Source of the DNA: Nocardioides conyzicola
GTDB taxonomy: Bacteria; Actinomycetota; Actinomycetes; Propionibacteriales; Nocardioidaceae
Assembly (NCBI RefSeq): GCF_039543825.1
Contig: NZ_BAABKM010000002.1
Span: 1,086,133-1,150,132 of the forward strand
Direction: 5' to 3'
DNA length: 64,000 bases
Positions 7,843-16,671 of this stretch are shown here, piece after piece. Under the pieces are notes generated by a model that saw only the letters and a program-made list of their open reading frames with translations, searched no databases and was not told the origin of the DNA. Every line of letters starts with the position of its first letter. The first letter of the stretch is position 1. Position numbers and translations under genes: made by a program.

Positions 7843-10212
7843 TCAGCTCAGGTGCTCGGGCTGCACCGTTCGCTTCGAGCCGCTGTCCCGGGCGGCGCCC
7901 GCGTCGCTCGACTCGGTGACGCCCTTGCCTCCGTGCGGCGGCACCACGAGCCGGATGATCACGGACTTCGACGTCGGGCAGTTGCTCCCGATCGCCGTCG
8001 AGTCCAGGGGGACCAGCGGGTTGGTCTCCGGGTAGTACGCAGCCGCGCAGCCCCGCGGCTGGTCGTACGGCACGACCCGGAAGCCGGGGGCGTTCCGCTC
8101 GGACCCGTCCGACCACTCGCTCACGATGTCGACGATCGAGCCGTCCGCCAAGCCGAGCGCCGTGATGTCCTCGGGGTGCACGAAGACGACGCGGCGCCCG
8201 TTCTTGATGCCGCGGTAGCGGTCGTCGAGCCCGTAGATCGTGGTGTTGAACTGGTCGTGCGACCGCATGGTCTGCAGGAGCAGCCGTCCCTCCGGGACGT
8301 GCAGCACGTCGGTCGGGCTGACGGTGAACATCGCCTTGCCGACCTCCGTGTCGAAGGTCCGCGAGTCCCGCGGCGGGTGAGGCAGCACGAACCCGCCGGG
8401 CCGGCTCACCTTCTCGTCGTACGCCGCGCAGCCCGGCACGACGCGGGCGATCCGGTGCCGGATCTCGGTGTAGTCGGACCGGAAGTCCTCCCACGGGAGG
8501 CCGTGCCGGTCACCGAGGGTGGCGATCGCGAGCGAGCAGATGATGTCGACCTCGGACTTCAGGTACGGCGACGCCGGCTTCAGCGGGCCGTGCGAGGCGT
8601 GCACGGCCGACATCGAGTCCTCGACCGTCACCCGCTGCAGCCGGCCGCCGGTGAGGTCGCGCTCGCTGCGGCCCATCGCCGGCAGGATCAGGGCCTCCCG
8701 GCCGGTGACGACGTGCGAGCGGTTGAGCTTGGTCGAGACGTGGACCGTGAGGTCGGCGTTGCGCATCGCCTGCTCGGTGACCTCGGTGTCGGGGGCCGCC
8801 GAGACGAAGTTGCCGCCCATCCCGATGAAGATCTTGGCCTTGCCGTCGCGCAGCGCCTCGATCGCCTTCACGGTGTCGAGGCCGTGCTCGCGAGGCGGGT
8901 CGAAGCCGAACTCCTTCTGCAGCGCGTCGAGGAAGTGCTCGGGCGCCCGCTCCCAGATCCCCATCGTCCGGTCGCCCTGGACGTTGGAGTGGCCGCGCAC
9001 CGGACAGAGCCCGGCGCCCGGCTTGCCGATGTTGCCCTGCAGCAGCACCACGTTGACGATCTCCTTGACCGTCGCGACCGCGTTGCGGTGCTGGGTGATC
9101 CCCATCGCCCAGCAGACGACGGTCGCGTCGGACTCCTGGAACAACCGGGCCGCCGCCACGATCTCCCTGCGCTCCAGACCCGTCGCGCGGCGTACGGCGT
9201 CCCAGTCGAGCTCGCGCGCGGCCGCTGCCCACTCCTCGAACCCGTGCGTGTGCTCGGCGATGAAGTCGTGGTCGAGCGCGTCCCACTCGAGCAGCAGCGC
9301 GCCGATCGCCTGGAAGAGGGCGAGGTCGCCGTTGATCCGGACCGGGAGGTGCAGGTCGGCGAGCGCCGTGCCGGGGCCGGCGAGGCCGCGTACCTTCTGG
9401 GGGTTCTTGAAGCGGACCAGCCCGGCCTCGCGCAGCGGGTTGACCGAGATGATCTTGGCGCCGCGCTGCTTCGCGATCTCGAGCGCGCTGAGCATCCGGG
9501 GGTGGTTGGTGCCGGGGTTCTGGCCGGCGACCACGATCAGCTTCGCGTCGTGGACGTCCTCGAGGCTGACCGAGCCCTTGCCGATGCCGATCGCCTCGGC
9601 CAGCGCGACCGACGTCGACTCGTGGCACATGTTGGAGCAGTCCGGCAGGTTGTTGGTGCCGTAGGCACGGGCGAAGAGCTGGTAGGCGAAGGCGGCCTCG
9701 TTGGAGACCTTGCCCGAGGTGTAGAAGACCGCTTCGTCCGGCGACGCGAGCCCGTTGAGCAGACCGCCCATCAGCTCGAAGGCCTGGTCCCACGCGATCG
9801 GCTGGTAGTGCGTGGCGCCGGCGCGCAGCACCATCGGCTCGGTGATCCGGCCCTGCTGGCCGAGCCAGTAGTCGGTCTTGTCGCGGAGGTCCTCGATCGA
9901 GTGCTCGACGAAGAAGCCTCGGTCGACCCGACGCAGCGTGGCCTCCTCGGTGACCGCCTTGGCGCCGTTCTCGCAGAACTCCGCCGTGTGCCGGTGGCTC
10001 GGGTCGGGGTCCGGCCAGGCGCAGCCCTGGCAGTCGAAGCCGTCGGCCTGGTTGAGCTTGAGCAGCGTCTGGGCGGTACGCCGTACGCCCATCTGCTCGA
10101 CCGCGAACTTCATCGCGACCGCCACCGCCGGCACCCCCGCCGCGGACTTCTTCGGTGCCTCGACCTCGAGGTGATCGTCGTTGACGTCCTGCCGCGGTGC
10201 TCGCCTGCTCAT
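7843..10212 (-). CDS. FdhF/YdeP-family molybdopterin oxidoreductase
   Basis: A roughly 789-aa molybdopterin-binding oxidoreductase. Near the N-terminus Cys61, Cys64 (DCQGCAWPDP) and Cys80 (EFCENGAK) could bind an iron-sulfur cluster, followed by the molybdopterin domains (YTSGKVSNEAAF, VVAGQNPGTNHPRML, GMGGNFVSAAPD) and a C-terminal dinucleotide-binding domain (MRSHDQFNTTIYG). This layout fits the YdeP group, not a classical formate dehydrogenase, which needs a Sec or Cys in an HSPT context and accessory FeS subunits. Known YdeP homologues are linked to acid resistance; the substrate is unknown. ATG 10212 has AGGA 8 nt upstream; ATG 10221 is the alternative start. Confidence 0.88.
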   Translation of the reverse strand: MSRRAPRQDVNDDHLEVEAPKKSAAGVPAVAVAMKFAVEQMGVRRTAQTLLKLNQADGFDCQGCAWPDPDPSHRHTAEFCENGAKAVTEEATLRRVDRGFFVEHSIEDLRDKTDYWLGQQGRITEPMVLRAGATHYQPIAWDQAFELMGGLLNGLASPDEAVFYTSGKVSNEAAFAYQLFARAYGTNNLPDCSNMCHESTSVALAEAIGIGKGSVSLEDVHDAKLIVVAGQNPGTNHPRMLSALEIAKQRGAKIISVNPLREAGLVRFKNPQKVRGLAGPGTALADLHLPVRINGDLALFQAIGALLLEWDALDHDFIAEHTHGFEEWAAAARELDWDAVRRATGLERREIVAAARLFQESDATVVCWAMGITQHRNAVATVKEIVNVVLLQGNIGKPGAGLCPVRGHSNVQGDRTMGIWERAPEHFLDALQKEFGFDPPREHGLDTVKAIEALRDGKAKIFIGMGGNFVSAAPDTEVTEQAMRNADLTVHVSTKLNRSHVVTGREALILPAMGRSERDLTGGRLQRVTVEDSMSAVHASHGPLKPASPYLKSEVDIICSLAIATLGDRHGLPWEDFRSDYTEIRHRIARVVPGCAAYDEKVSRPGGFVLPHPPRDSRTFDTEVGKAMFTVSPTDVLHVPEGRLLLQTMRSHDQFNTTIYGLDDRYRGIKNGRRVVFVHPEDITALGLADGSIVDIVSEWSDGSERNAPGFRVVPYDQPRGCAAAYYPETNPLVPLDSTAIGSNCPTSKSVIIRLVVPPHGGKGVTESSDAGAARDSGSKRTVQPEHLS

Positions 10213-10338
10213 GATGTCCATCCTGCCTCGCCTGTGCACAGGCGCCAGTCGCAATAGTCCGGGTCGGCCCTGGCCGCCGGTACCCCGTACCCACTACTTT
10301 CAGGTGTCTGCCGCCCTTGCGACGTACGAGGAGACCCG

Positions 10339-11184
10339 ATGTCCACCCATGAGCCCCCTCCCGAGCAGGTCCCGCCTCCCTCCGGTGAGTCCGGCGAGGT
10401 CCCGCCTCCGCCGCCCCCGACGGGTGGGTACGGCGAGGCGCCGCCGCCGCCTCCTCCCGGCCCGCCCGCGCCGCCCGCCGGTGGCGACAGCTACAACCTG
10501 GGCAACGCGCTGAGCTACGGCTGGACCAAGTTCCAGGCGAACTTCGGCCAGATCGTCGTCGCGGTGCTGGTCCTCGTGGTCGCCGTGGCGGTGGTGCAGA
10601 TCGTCGGCTACCTGGTCTCCAACGCCGTCCGGTGCGACCCGAAGATCACCTACAACTCCGACGGCACGTTCGACACGGACACGTGCAGCGGCGGCCTCTT
10701 CGCGCTGTCGACGTTCGTCTCGCTGCTCTTCTCCGCGGCGGCGTTCATCGTCTCGATGATCATCAGCGCCGGCATCGTCCGCGGCGCCCTCGACATCACC
10801 GAGGGGCGCCAGCTCGACCCGAAGACGCTGCTCCGCACCGACAACCTGGTCCCCGTGATCGTGGCGTCGCTGATCATCGGCGTGGCGACCTTCGTGGGCC
10901 TGGTGCTCTGCATCCTGCCGGGCATCGTCGTGATCTTCCTGACGCAGTACACGATCTACTTCATCGTCGATAAGGGCCTGGAGCCCGTGGAGGCGATCAA
11001 GGCGAGCATCGCGTTCACGACGCAGAACCTCGGCAACGTCCTGGTCTGGTACATCGTCGGCGGCATCATCGCGCTGGTCGGCTTCGCGATCTGCTTCGTC
11101 GGCGCGCTCGTGTCCGTCCCCGTCGTCATCATCGGCACGGCGTACACGTACAAGACGCTCAACAACGAGCCGGTCGCCGCGTGA
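10339..11184 (+). CDS. Multi-pass membrane protein with proline-rich N-terminus
   Basis: A 281-aa protein. Residues 1-55 are a Pro/Gly-rich cytoplasmic-like tail with runs of PPPPP, followed by NLGNALSYGWTKF and about five or six hydrophobic segments. The helical layout resembles the membrane domain seen beside glycerophosphodiester phosphodiesterases and other unnamed actinobacterial permease-like proteins, but no catalytic domain is attached. GAGGAG sits a few bases before the ATG. It stands alone between two unrelated transcription units. No function can be assigned. Confidence 0.8.
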   Translation: MSTHEPPPEQVPPPSGESGEVPPPPPPTGGYGEAPPPPPPGPPAPPAGGDSYNLGNALSYGWTKFQANFGQIVVAVLVLVVAVAVVQIVGYLVSNAVRCDPKITYNSDGTFDTDTCSGGLFALSTFVSLLFSAAAFIVSMIISAGIVRGALDITEGRQLDPKTLLRTDNLVPVIVASLIIGVATFVGLVLCILPGIVVIFLTQYTIYFIVDKGLEPVEAIKASIAFTTQNLGNVLVWYIVGGIIALVGFAICFVGALVSVPVVIIGTAYTYKTLNNEPVAA

Positions 11185-11213
11185 CCCGGTGCCGGTCCGG
11201 CAGTTAGCCGCGC

Positions 11214-11681
11214 ATGGGTCTTCTCACGCCACTCGCTGTCCGGATCGGCGCCATCCCGTGGATGCCGAAGCTGCTCCCCCAGATCGTCTGGACCGACCGC
11301 AAGCTGCAGCGCGTCACCGGCGGCCGGGTCAGCGTCCTCGACATCGCGGGGCTGCCCAACCTCGTCCTCACCGTCGTGGGCCGCAAGAGCGGGCTGCCGC
11401 GCAGCACGCCGCTGCTGTGCGTGCCGGACGGCGACACCTGGCTGATCGCGGGCTCCTACTTCGGCGGCCCCGACATGCCCGTGTGGGTGGGCAACCTGCG
11501 CGCCGCCGGTGAGGCCGAGATCGCGTACGACGGTCAGCAGCTGCCCGTCACCGCCACCGAGCTCGCCGACGACGACCGGGCCGCGGCCTGGCTGGTGATG
11601 CTGCGGACCTGGCCCAACTTCGCACGGTACGAGGAGCGCACCGACCGGCTCATCCCGGTCTTCAGGCTCGAGCGTCGTTAG
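11214..11681 (+). CDS. DDN-like F420-dependent (nitroreductase family) protein
   Basis: A 155-aa small split-beta-barrel protein of the deazaflavin-dependent nitroreductase group. The hallmark block VVGRKSGLPRSTPLLC, followed by GGPDMPVWVGNL and a C-terminal FARYEERT, matches proteins that bind cofactor F420 and reduce quinones or nitro compounds. The match to the F420 group is an inference from these motifs. It begins 29 bp after the membrane protein, and its 3' end overlaps hmgA on the other strand by 20 bp. Physiological substrate unknown; menaquinone reduction has been proposed for mycobacterial relatives. Confidence 0.8.
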   Translation: MGLLTPLAVRIGAIPWMPKLLPQIVWTDRKLQRVTGGRVSVLDIAGLPNLVLTVVGRKSGLPRSTPLLCVPDGDTWLIAGSYFGGPDMPVWVGNLRAAGEAEIAYDGQQLPVTATELADDDRAAAWLVMLRTWPNFARYEERTDRLIPVFRLERR

Positions 11682-12840
11682 CCCACGTCCAGGCGTACGC
11701 CGGGTCCTCGACCGCGAGCCCGCCCTCGCCGAGGTCGAGCGGGGCGAAGGTGTCGACCATGACGGCCGACTCGTCGAAGTAGTCGACGCCGAGGGACGCC
11801 TCGATCGCGGACGGCTGCGGCCCGTGCGCGTAGCCACCGGGGTGCAGTGAGATCGAGCCCAGCCCGATGCCGGATCCCTTGCGGGCCTCGTAGTCGCCGC
11901 CGACGTAGAACATCACCTCGTCGCTGTCGACGTTGGAGTGGTAGTAGGGCACCGGGATCGACAGCGGGTGGTAGTCGACCTTGCGCGGCAGGAAGTTGCA
12001 GACCACGAAGTTGTGGCCCTCGAAGACCTGGTGCACCGGCGGCGGCTGGTGGACCTTGCCGGTGATCGGCATGTAGTCCTCGATGTTGAACGTGTACGGG
12101 TAGAGGCAGCCGTCCCAGCCGACGACGTCGAACGGGTGCGTCGCGTAGGTCAGCCGGGTGCCGACGATGCCGGCGCTGGTGCGGTGCTTGACCAGGACGT
12201 CCACGTCCGTGCCCTCCACGAGGAAGGGATCGCTCGGGCCGTGCAGGTCGCGCTCGCAGTACGGCGCGTGCTCGAGCAGCTGGCCGTAGCGCGAGAGGTA
12301 GCGCTTCGGTGGCGCGATGTGGCTGTTGGCCTCGATCGCGTAGAGCTGGCTGGCCTCGGCCGGCACCCAGCGGTGGGTGGTGGCGCGGGGCAGGAGCACG
12401 TAGTCGCCGGCGCGGTAGGCGACCACGCCGAAGACGCTCTCGACGACGCCGGTACCGGACTCGACGTACACGCACTCGTCGCCGATCGCGTTGCGGTAGT
12501 ACGGCGACGCCTCGGTGCCGGTGACGACGTACGAGATGCGCACGTCGTTGTTGCCGAGCACCAGGCGCCGGTCGTTGACGGGGTCGGTGCCGGTCGCCAG
12601 GTCGTGCAGCTTGAGGTGACGCGGCCTGAGCGGGTGGTTGGGGGTGCGGCTCTGGTCGGGCAGCTCCCAGACCTCGGAGCCGACGATCGCCGACGGGACG
12701 CCGCGGTGGTAGAGCAGCGACGAGTCGGAGGAGAAGCCCTCCTCCCCCATCAGCTCCTCGTAGTAGAGCCGACCCTCGGGGTCACGGTGCTGGGTGTGCC
12801 TCTTCTGAGGTACCTCGCCCACGGTCCGGTAGTACGGCAC
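11662..12840 (-). CDS. hmgA: Homogentisate 1,2-dioxygenase
   Basis: A 392-aa non-haem iron dioxygenase that opens homogentisate to maleylacetoacetate in tyrosine/phenylalanine breakdown. Characteristic blocks include FVVCNFLPRKVD, VPYYHSNVDSDEVMFYV and SISLHPGGYAHGPQP, which hold the His/Glu iron ligands of the family. The GTG start at 12840 has GGAGG four bases upstream. It is divergent from the fahA gene pair, from which it is separated by a 67-bp region with a palindrome. hppD, the usual preceding enzyme, is not in the window. Confidence 0.95.
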   Translation of the reverse strand: MPYYRTVGEVPQKRHTQHRDPEGRLYYEELMGEEGFSSDSSLLYHRGVPSAIVGSEVWELPDQSRTPNHPLRPRHLKLHDLATGTDPVNDRRLVLGNNDVRISYVVTGTEASPYYRNAIGDECVYVESGTGVVESVFGVVAYRAGDYVLLPRATTHRWVPAEASQLYAIEANSHIAPPKRYLSRYGQLLEHAPYCERDLHGPSDPFLVEGTDVDVLVKHRTSAGIVGTRLTYATHPFDVVGWDGCLYPYTFNIEDYMPITGKVHQPPPVHQVFEGHNFVVCNFLPRKVDYHPLSIPVPYYHSNVDSDEVMFYVGGDYEARKGSGIGLGSISLHPGGYAHGPQPSAIEASLGVDYFDESAVMVDTFAPLDLGEGGLAVEDPAYAWTWANDARA

Positions 12841-12889
12841 GCTGCCTCCACTGTCCGATAATCGCACGCATTCGTTCGTTATTTGTTGC

Positions 12890-12906
12890 ATCGCTAGAGT
12901 AGCGAT
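12890..12906. promoter_or_regulatory. Palindrome over the -10 box between hmgA and the fahA operon
   Basis: ATCGCTA-gag-TAGCGAT is a perfect 7-bp inverted repeat. It contains the -10 box TAGAGT (12895-12900), which lies 7 nt before the GTG at 12908. A repressor bound here would block the fahA-side promoter directly; the intergenic region is short enough to affect hmgA too. The regulator is not in the window. Confidence 0.55.
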
Positions 12907-12907
12907 C

Positions 12908-13765
12908 GTGTCAACGGACCCCCTCCCGACCCTGCCACCGACCTGGCGCGGCCTCGTCGACGACGCCGCGATCTTCCCGCCGGGCGACGCCCCGCTCCAC
13001 GAGGCCGCGGCCGCGCACCAGGCCCGCCGGCACGCGGCGTACGCCGACCTGGTCGGCACGTTCGTGGTGCGCGACACCGACATCCCGACGCTGCGTGCCA
13101 CCCCACTCGCGCTGTCGGTCGTCGTGACCGGCGGCGCGGGCCAGGTGGCCGGCGCCGCCGGCCTCGGCCGCAAGCTGCACGTCGCCATCGAGGGGCTCGA
13201 GATCGCGCTGCGCGACCCGGCTGACCCGGTCGGCGCCGCCCGGCGCGTGGTCGCGGCGGTCGACGCCGCCCGCGCCGACGGGGTGCTCGACGACCACGTG
13301 CCGATCTATGTCGAGATCCCCGCGTCGTGCTCGGAGCCGAGCTGGCAGGCCGCCGCCGACGAGGTCGCCGCCGCCGAGCACCGCCTCAAGCTCCGCACCG
13401 GCGGGCTCGACGCCCACGCCTTCCCGAGCGCCTCGAAGCTGGCCGGGTGGATCGACGGGGCACTGGACCGCGAGACGCCGTTCAAGTGCACGGCCGGGCT
13501 GCACCGCGCCGTACGCCACACCGGCGACGACGGCTTCGAGCACCACGGCTTCCTCAACGTCCTCGTCGCGACGCGCCGGGCCTTCGACGGCAGCCCGGTC
13601 GCCGACGTCGTCGAGCTGCTCGAGGAACGCGAGACCGCCGTGCTCGTCGAGACGGCACGGGAGCTGGACCTCGCCCGGGCACGTCGGTGGTTCACCTCGT
13701 TCGGCTCCTGTTCCGTCGACGAACCGCTCGACGACCTCCTCACGCTGGGACTCCTCGATGACTGA
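12908..13765 (+). CDS. Uncharacterised protein of the homogentisate cluster
   Basis: A 285-aa soluble protein I cannot place in a named family. It has no signal peptide or membrane segment. Alternating strand/helix segments such as VPIYVEIP, HRLKLRTGG, FKCTAGLHRAVRH and FLNVLVATRRAF suggest a TIM-barrel-like fold, with Glu, Lys, Arg and His residues at strand ends. The GTG start lies behind a leaderless promoter. The stop overlaps the fahA ATG by eight bases, so the two are translationally coupled, and it is divergent from hmgA. A role in homogentisate breakdown (for example maleylacetoacetate isomerisation, for which no gene is otherwise seen here) is possible but unproven. Confidence 0.75.
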   Translation: MSTDPLPTLPPTWRGLVDDAAIFPPGDAPLHEAAAAHQARRHAAYADLVGTFVVRDTDIPTLRATPLALSVVVTGGAGQVAGAAGLGRKLHVAIEGLEIALRDPADPVGAARRVVAAVDAARADGVLDDHVPIYVEIPASCSEPSWQAAADEVAAAEHRLKLRTGGLDAHAFPSASKLAGWIDGALDRETPFKCTAGLHRAVRHTGDDGFEHHGFLNVLVATRRAFDGSPVADVVELLEERETAVLVETARELDLARARRWFTSFGSCSVDEPLDDLLTLGLLDD

Positions 13766-14864
13766 CCCCGGCTTCGGCCTCGACCACCTGCCGTACGGCG
13801 TGTTCTCCGTCGACGGCGGGCCGCGCCGCGTCGGCGTACGCCACGAGGACACGGTGGTCGACCTGGCCGCCGCGACCGGGCGGCCCGAGCTGGACGCACC
13901 GTCGCTGAACGCCTTCCTCGCGCTCGGGCCCGCGGTCTGGCACGAGACCCGGTCGCAGGCACGCACGCTCGCGGAGTCCGGCGAGCACGCCGTCCCGCTG
14001 GCCGACGTCACGCTGCACCTACCGTTCGAGGTCGCCGACTACGTCGACTTCTACGCCTCGGAGCACCACGCGACCAACGTCGGTCGGATCTTCCGTCCCG
14101 ACGGCGACGCACTCCTGCCGAACTGGAAGCACCTGCCCGTCGGCTACCACGGCCGCGCGGGCACGGTCGTCCCGTCCGGCACCGCGGTGGTGCGGCCGCG
14201 TGGACAACGACCGGGCGGGCACTTCGGTGCCTCGACCCGGTTGGACATCGAGGCGGAGCTGGGCTTCGTGGTCGGCGTCGGCTCGGCGCTCGGCACGCCC
14301 GTCCCGTACGACGCGTTCGCCGACCACGTCTTCGGGGTCGTCGGGCTCAACGACTGGTCGGCCCGGGACATCCAGGCGTGGGAGTACGTCCCCCTCGGGC
14401 CCTTCCTCGGCAAGTCCTTCGCGACCTCGGTCTCGCACTGGGTCACCCCGCTGGAGGCACTGGCCGAGGCGTGGGTCGACCTGCCCGGCCAGGACCCGGA
14501 ACCCCTGCCCTACCTGGGTCCTGGCGCCACCCGGGGCCTCGACATCGACGTCGAGGTCGTCGTCAACGGCACGGTGATCAGCCGCCCGTCGTACCGCACG
14601 ATGTACTGGTCCCCCGCGCAGATGCTGGCCCACCTGACCGTCAACGGCGCCTCCCTGCGCACGGGTGACCTCTACGGCTCCGGCACGATCAGCGGACCTG
14701 AGGCCGACCAGCGCGGCTCGTTGCTCGAGATCGGCTGGGGCGACGAGTCGGCGTTCCTGGCCGACGGCGACGAGGTCGTGCTCCGCTACACCGCACCCGG
14801 CACCGGAGGCGGCCGGATCGCGCTCGGCGACGTATCCGGCCGGATCGCGCCTGCCGCGGATTGA
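13758..14864 (+). CDS. fahA: Fumarylacetoacetase
   Basis: A 368-aa FAH-family hydrolase that cleaves fumarylacetoacetate to fumarate and acetoacetate, the last step of homogentisate catabolism. It has the family N-terminal SH3-like domain (residues about 1-95) then the catalytic beta-roll with DYVDFYASEHHATNVG, RLDIEAELGFVVG, LNDWSARDIQAWEYVP and GSGTISGPE; the acidic residues of these motifs bind the metal. The length is slightly short of animal enzymes but normal for actinobacteria. It is coupled to the preceding unknown gene through an ATGACTGA overlap. Confidence 0.95.
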   Translation: MTDPGFGLDHLPYGVFSVDGGPRRVGVRHEDTVVDLAAATGRPELDAPSLNAFLALGPAVWHETRSQARTLAESGEHAVPLADVTLHLPFEVADYVDFYASEHHATNVGRIFRPDGDALLPNWKHLPVGYHGRAGTVVPSGTAVVRPRGQRPGGHFGASTRLDIEAELGFVVGVGSALGTPVPYDAFADHVFGVVGLNDWSARDIQAWEYVPLGPFLGKSFATSVSHWVTPLEALAEAWVDLPGQDPEPLPYLGPGATRGLDIDVEVVVNGTVISRPSYRTMYWSPAQMLAHLTVNGASLRTGDLYGSGTISGPEADQRGSLLEIGWGDESAFLADGDEVVLRYTAPGTGGGRIALGDVSGRIAPAAD

Positions 14865-14928
14865 CCGACACCCCGCTGGGGAAGACGTACGGTCCCACGC
14901 ACGTCGGTCCGGGAACGGGAGTGCCCAG

Positions 14929-15333
14929 ATGAGTGATCGCGCCAACGCAGCCAACACGGTGACCGCCCTCGTCGTCGGAGGAGTGCTGGCCATCGCCGTC
15001 GGCACCCTCCTGGCCACCGTCGAGTGGCCGCACGAGTCGACGTACGACGACGCGGAGGGCAGCGCCGTGCTCGCGTACGGCGGCGTGCTGATGATCGGGC
15101 TCGGCCAGCTCGCGCTCTTCGCGGCGGTCGTCGCCTGGGCCGTGACGCTGGGCATCCGCTGGAGCGGGCTGACGAACGAGGTCGACTACATCGTCCGGCG
15201 CGCCGTCGGGGTGAAGGACGACACCCCGACCGGTCGTGGACCGGTGACCCGCAAGCGCTCCGGAGACCTCACCGCGATCCAGCCGCTCGGCCCGGTCAGC
15301 GACACCGGCTTCCTGGACGAGGACGGGCGCTGA
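14929..15333 (+). CDS. Small two-pass membrane protein
   Basis: A 134-aa protein with hydrophobic segments at about residues 9-30 and 47-72, an acidic external-type loop between them (STYDDAEGSA) and a charged C-terminal tail of about 60 residues with KRSGDLTAIQPLGP. No family is recognised. It follows fahA by 64 bp with its own GGGAG-like ribosome binding site and probably has no metabolic link to it. Confidence 0.7.
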   Translation: MSDRANAANTVTALVVGGVLAIAVGTLLATVEWPHESTYDDAEGSAVLAYGGVLMIGLGQLALFAAVVAWAVTLGIRWSGLTNEVDYIVRRAVGVKDDTPTGRGPVTRKRSGDLTAIQPLGPVSDTGFLDEDGR

Positions 15334-15346
15334 CCCGCTAATCGGG

Positions 15347-15375
15347 TTGTCGCGGCTGCACCCCAGCGCTTGAGT
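15347..15375 (+). promoter_or_regulatory. Promoter of the interrupted acetyltransferase gene
   Basis: TTGTCG (15347-15352) and TTGAGT (15370-15375) are 17 bp apart and place the transcription start at the ATG at 15382. The -10 box departs from TANNNT in its second base, so it is weaker than others in the window. Confidence 0.35.
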
Positions 15376-15381
15376 GGAGGG

Positions 15382-16650
15382 ATGAGCGACACCCAGATCA
15401 CGGTCGGGCCCGCGACCGACGCCGACCGCTACCTCGCCACCGACCAGACCGTGTAGTTCGCGGAGGTGCCGACCGCCTCCACGGAGGAGCAGCTGCTTGG
15501 GCTGCCCGTCGACCAGCGGTTCGCCGCCCTGCCCGAGGGCGATGTCGACCCCGGCACCTACCCGGGGATCTACGGCGTCTTCCCCCTCACCCTGGCGATC
15601 CCCGGCCCGGAGGCCGGCCTGCGCCAGGTCCCGTGCGCCGGGCTCACCTGGGTCGGCGTGCACCCCGACCACCGCCGCCGGGGCGTGCTCACGGCGATGC
15701 TGCGGCACCACTTCGAGCAGGTGCACGCCCAGCCCGGCACCCACGTCTCGGCCCTGCATGCCAGCGAGCCTGCGATCTACGGCCGGCACGGGTACGGCCT
15801 CGCCTCGTTGGAGCTCGAGGTCAGCCTGTCCCGCGGCACGACGCTGGCGGCGCCGGGCCTGGACGAGGCCGCCGCGAGCGTCACCACGCGGATGTCGACG
15901 GTCACCGAGCCCGACGTACCCGCCCGGATGCGGGAGTGCGACCTCGCGTACGCCGAGCTGGGCGCCGTCGTGGGAGAGCAGGGCTACTACGAGCGCGTCT
16001 GCCAGCAGCTGCCGGAGAGCCTCCGGGGCCGAGAGCCGTCACGGGTCCTGTTCGCGCGGCGCGACGGCGCGGACGTCGGGTTCGTGGCGTTCCGCCGCAC
16101 CGACAAGTGGGAGCACGCACGACCCAACGGGACCCTCGAGGTGTGGGGGTTGTGCGGTGCGCCCGCGACCAGGCTCGCGCTGCTCCGGCGAGTGCTCGAC
16201 TTCGACCTCGTCTCGACCGTCAAGGTCCGCTCGGTCGGCGCCGACGACCCGCTGCTGCTCTGGGCGGGCGGCCCTCGCGCCACCGGTGGCATCCAGACCT
16301 ACGACAGCCTCTGGGTCCGGCTGGTCGACCTGCCGGAGGCCCTGACGGAGCGCGCGTGGAGCGCGACCTGCGACGTGGTGCTCGACGTCGCCGACCGGGC
16401 GGCACCGTGGAACGAGGGCCGCTGGCGCGTGCGCGCCGACGCCTCCGGGAGCGCGACCGTCGAACGGACCACCGACGACGCCGACCTCCGGCTGCCGGTC
16501 GAGCTGCTCGGCGCGGCGTACCTCGGCGGCACCAACCTCCTGGGCCTCGCGCACGCGGGCCTCGTCGCCGAGCAGCGCCCGGGCGCCGCCCGCGAGCTGT
16601 GGCGCGCGCTGCGCTCGGACGTCACCCCGACGGCGGCCGTGGGCTTCTAG
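15382..16650 (+). pseudogene. Eis-like GNAT N-acetyltransferase with nonsense codon 25
   Basis: Read from ATG 15382 the protein would be about 422 aa. Codon 25 is TAG (15454-15456), in the context TVxFAEVP where a Trp (TGG) is likely, after which the same frame stays open to 16650. The rest has the GNAT acetyl-CoA motif VGVHPDHRRRGVLTAM, a second GNAT-like domain and a C-terminal sterol-carrier-like domain, the layout of Eis-type acetyltransferases, many of which modify amines or aminoglycosides. Translation could only restart at GTG 15466, whose GGAG is too close. The gene is probably inactive unless the stop is an error or is suppressed. Confidence 0.75.
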
Positions 16651-16659
16651 CGATCGCGG

Positions 16660-16665
16660 TAGCGT
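16660..16665 (+). promoter_or_regulatory. -10 box before the phosphoesterase gene
   Basis: TAGCGT lies 6 nt before GTG 16672, with no ribosome binding site, consistent with a leaderless transcript. Confidence 0.45.
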
Positions 16666-16671
16666 GGCGCC

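Noticed and set aside
7843..10212. Formate dehydrogenase alpha subunit
   Set aside because: No Sec/Cys in an HSPT context, no ferredoxin-type cluster array and no beta/gamma subunits or fdhD next to it; the motif order is that of YdeP.
10375..10480. Tandem repeat region
   Set aside because: It is low-complexity coding sequence for the proline-rich N-terminus of a membrane protein.
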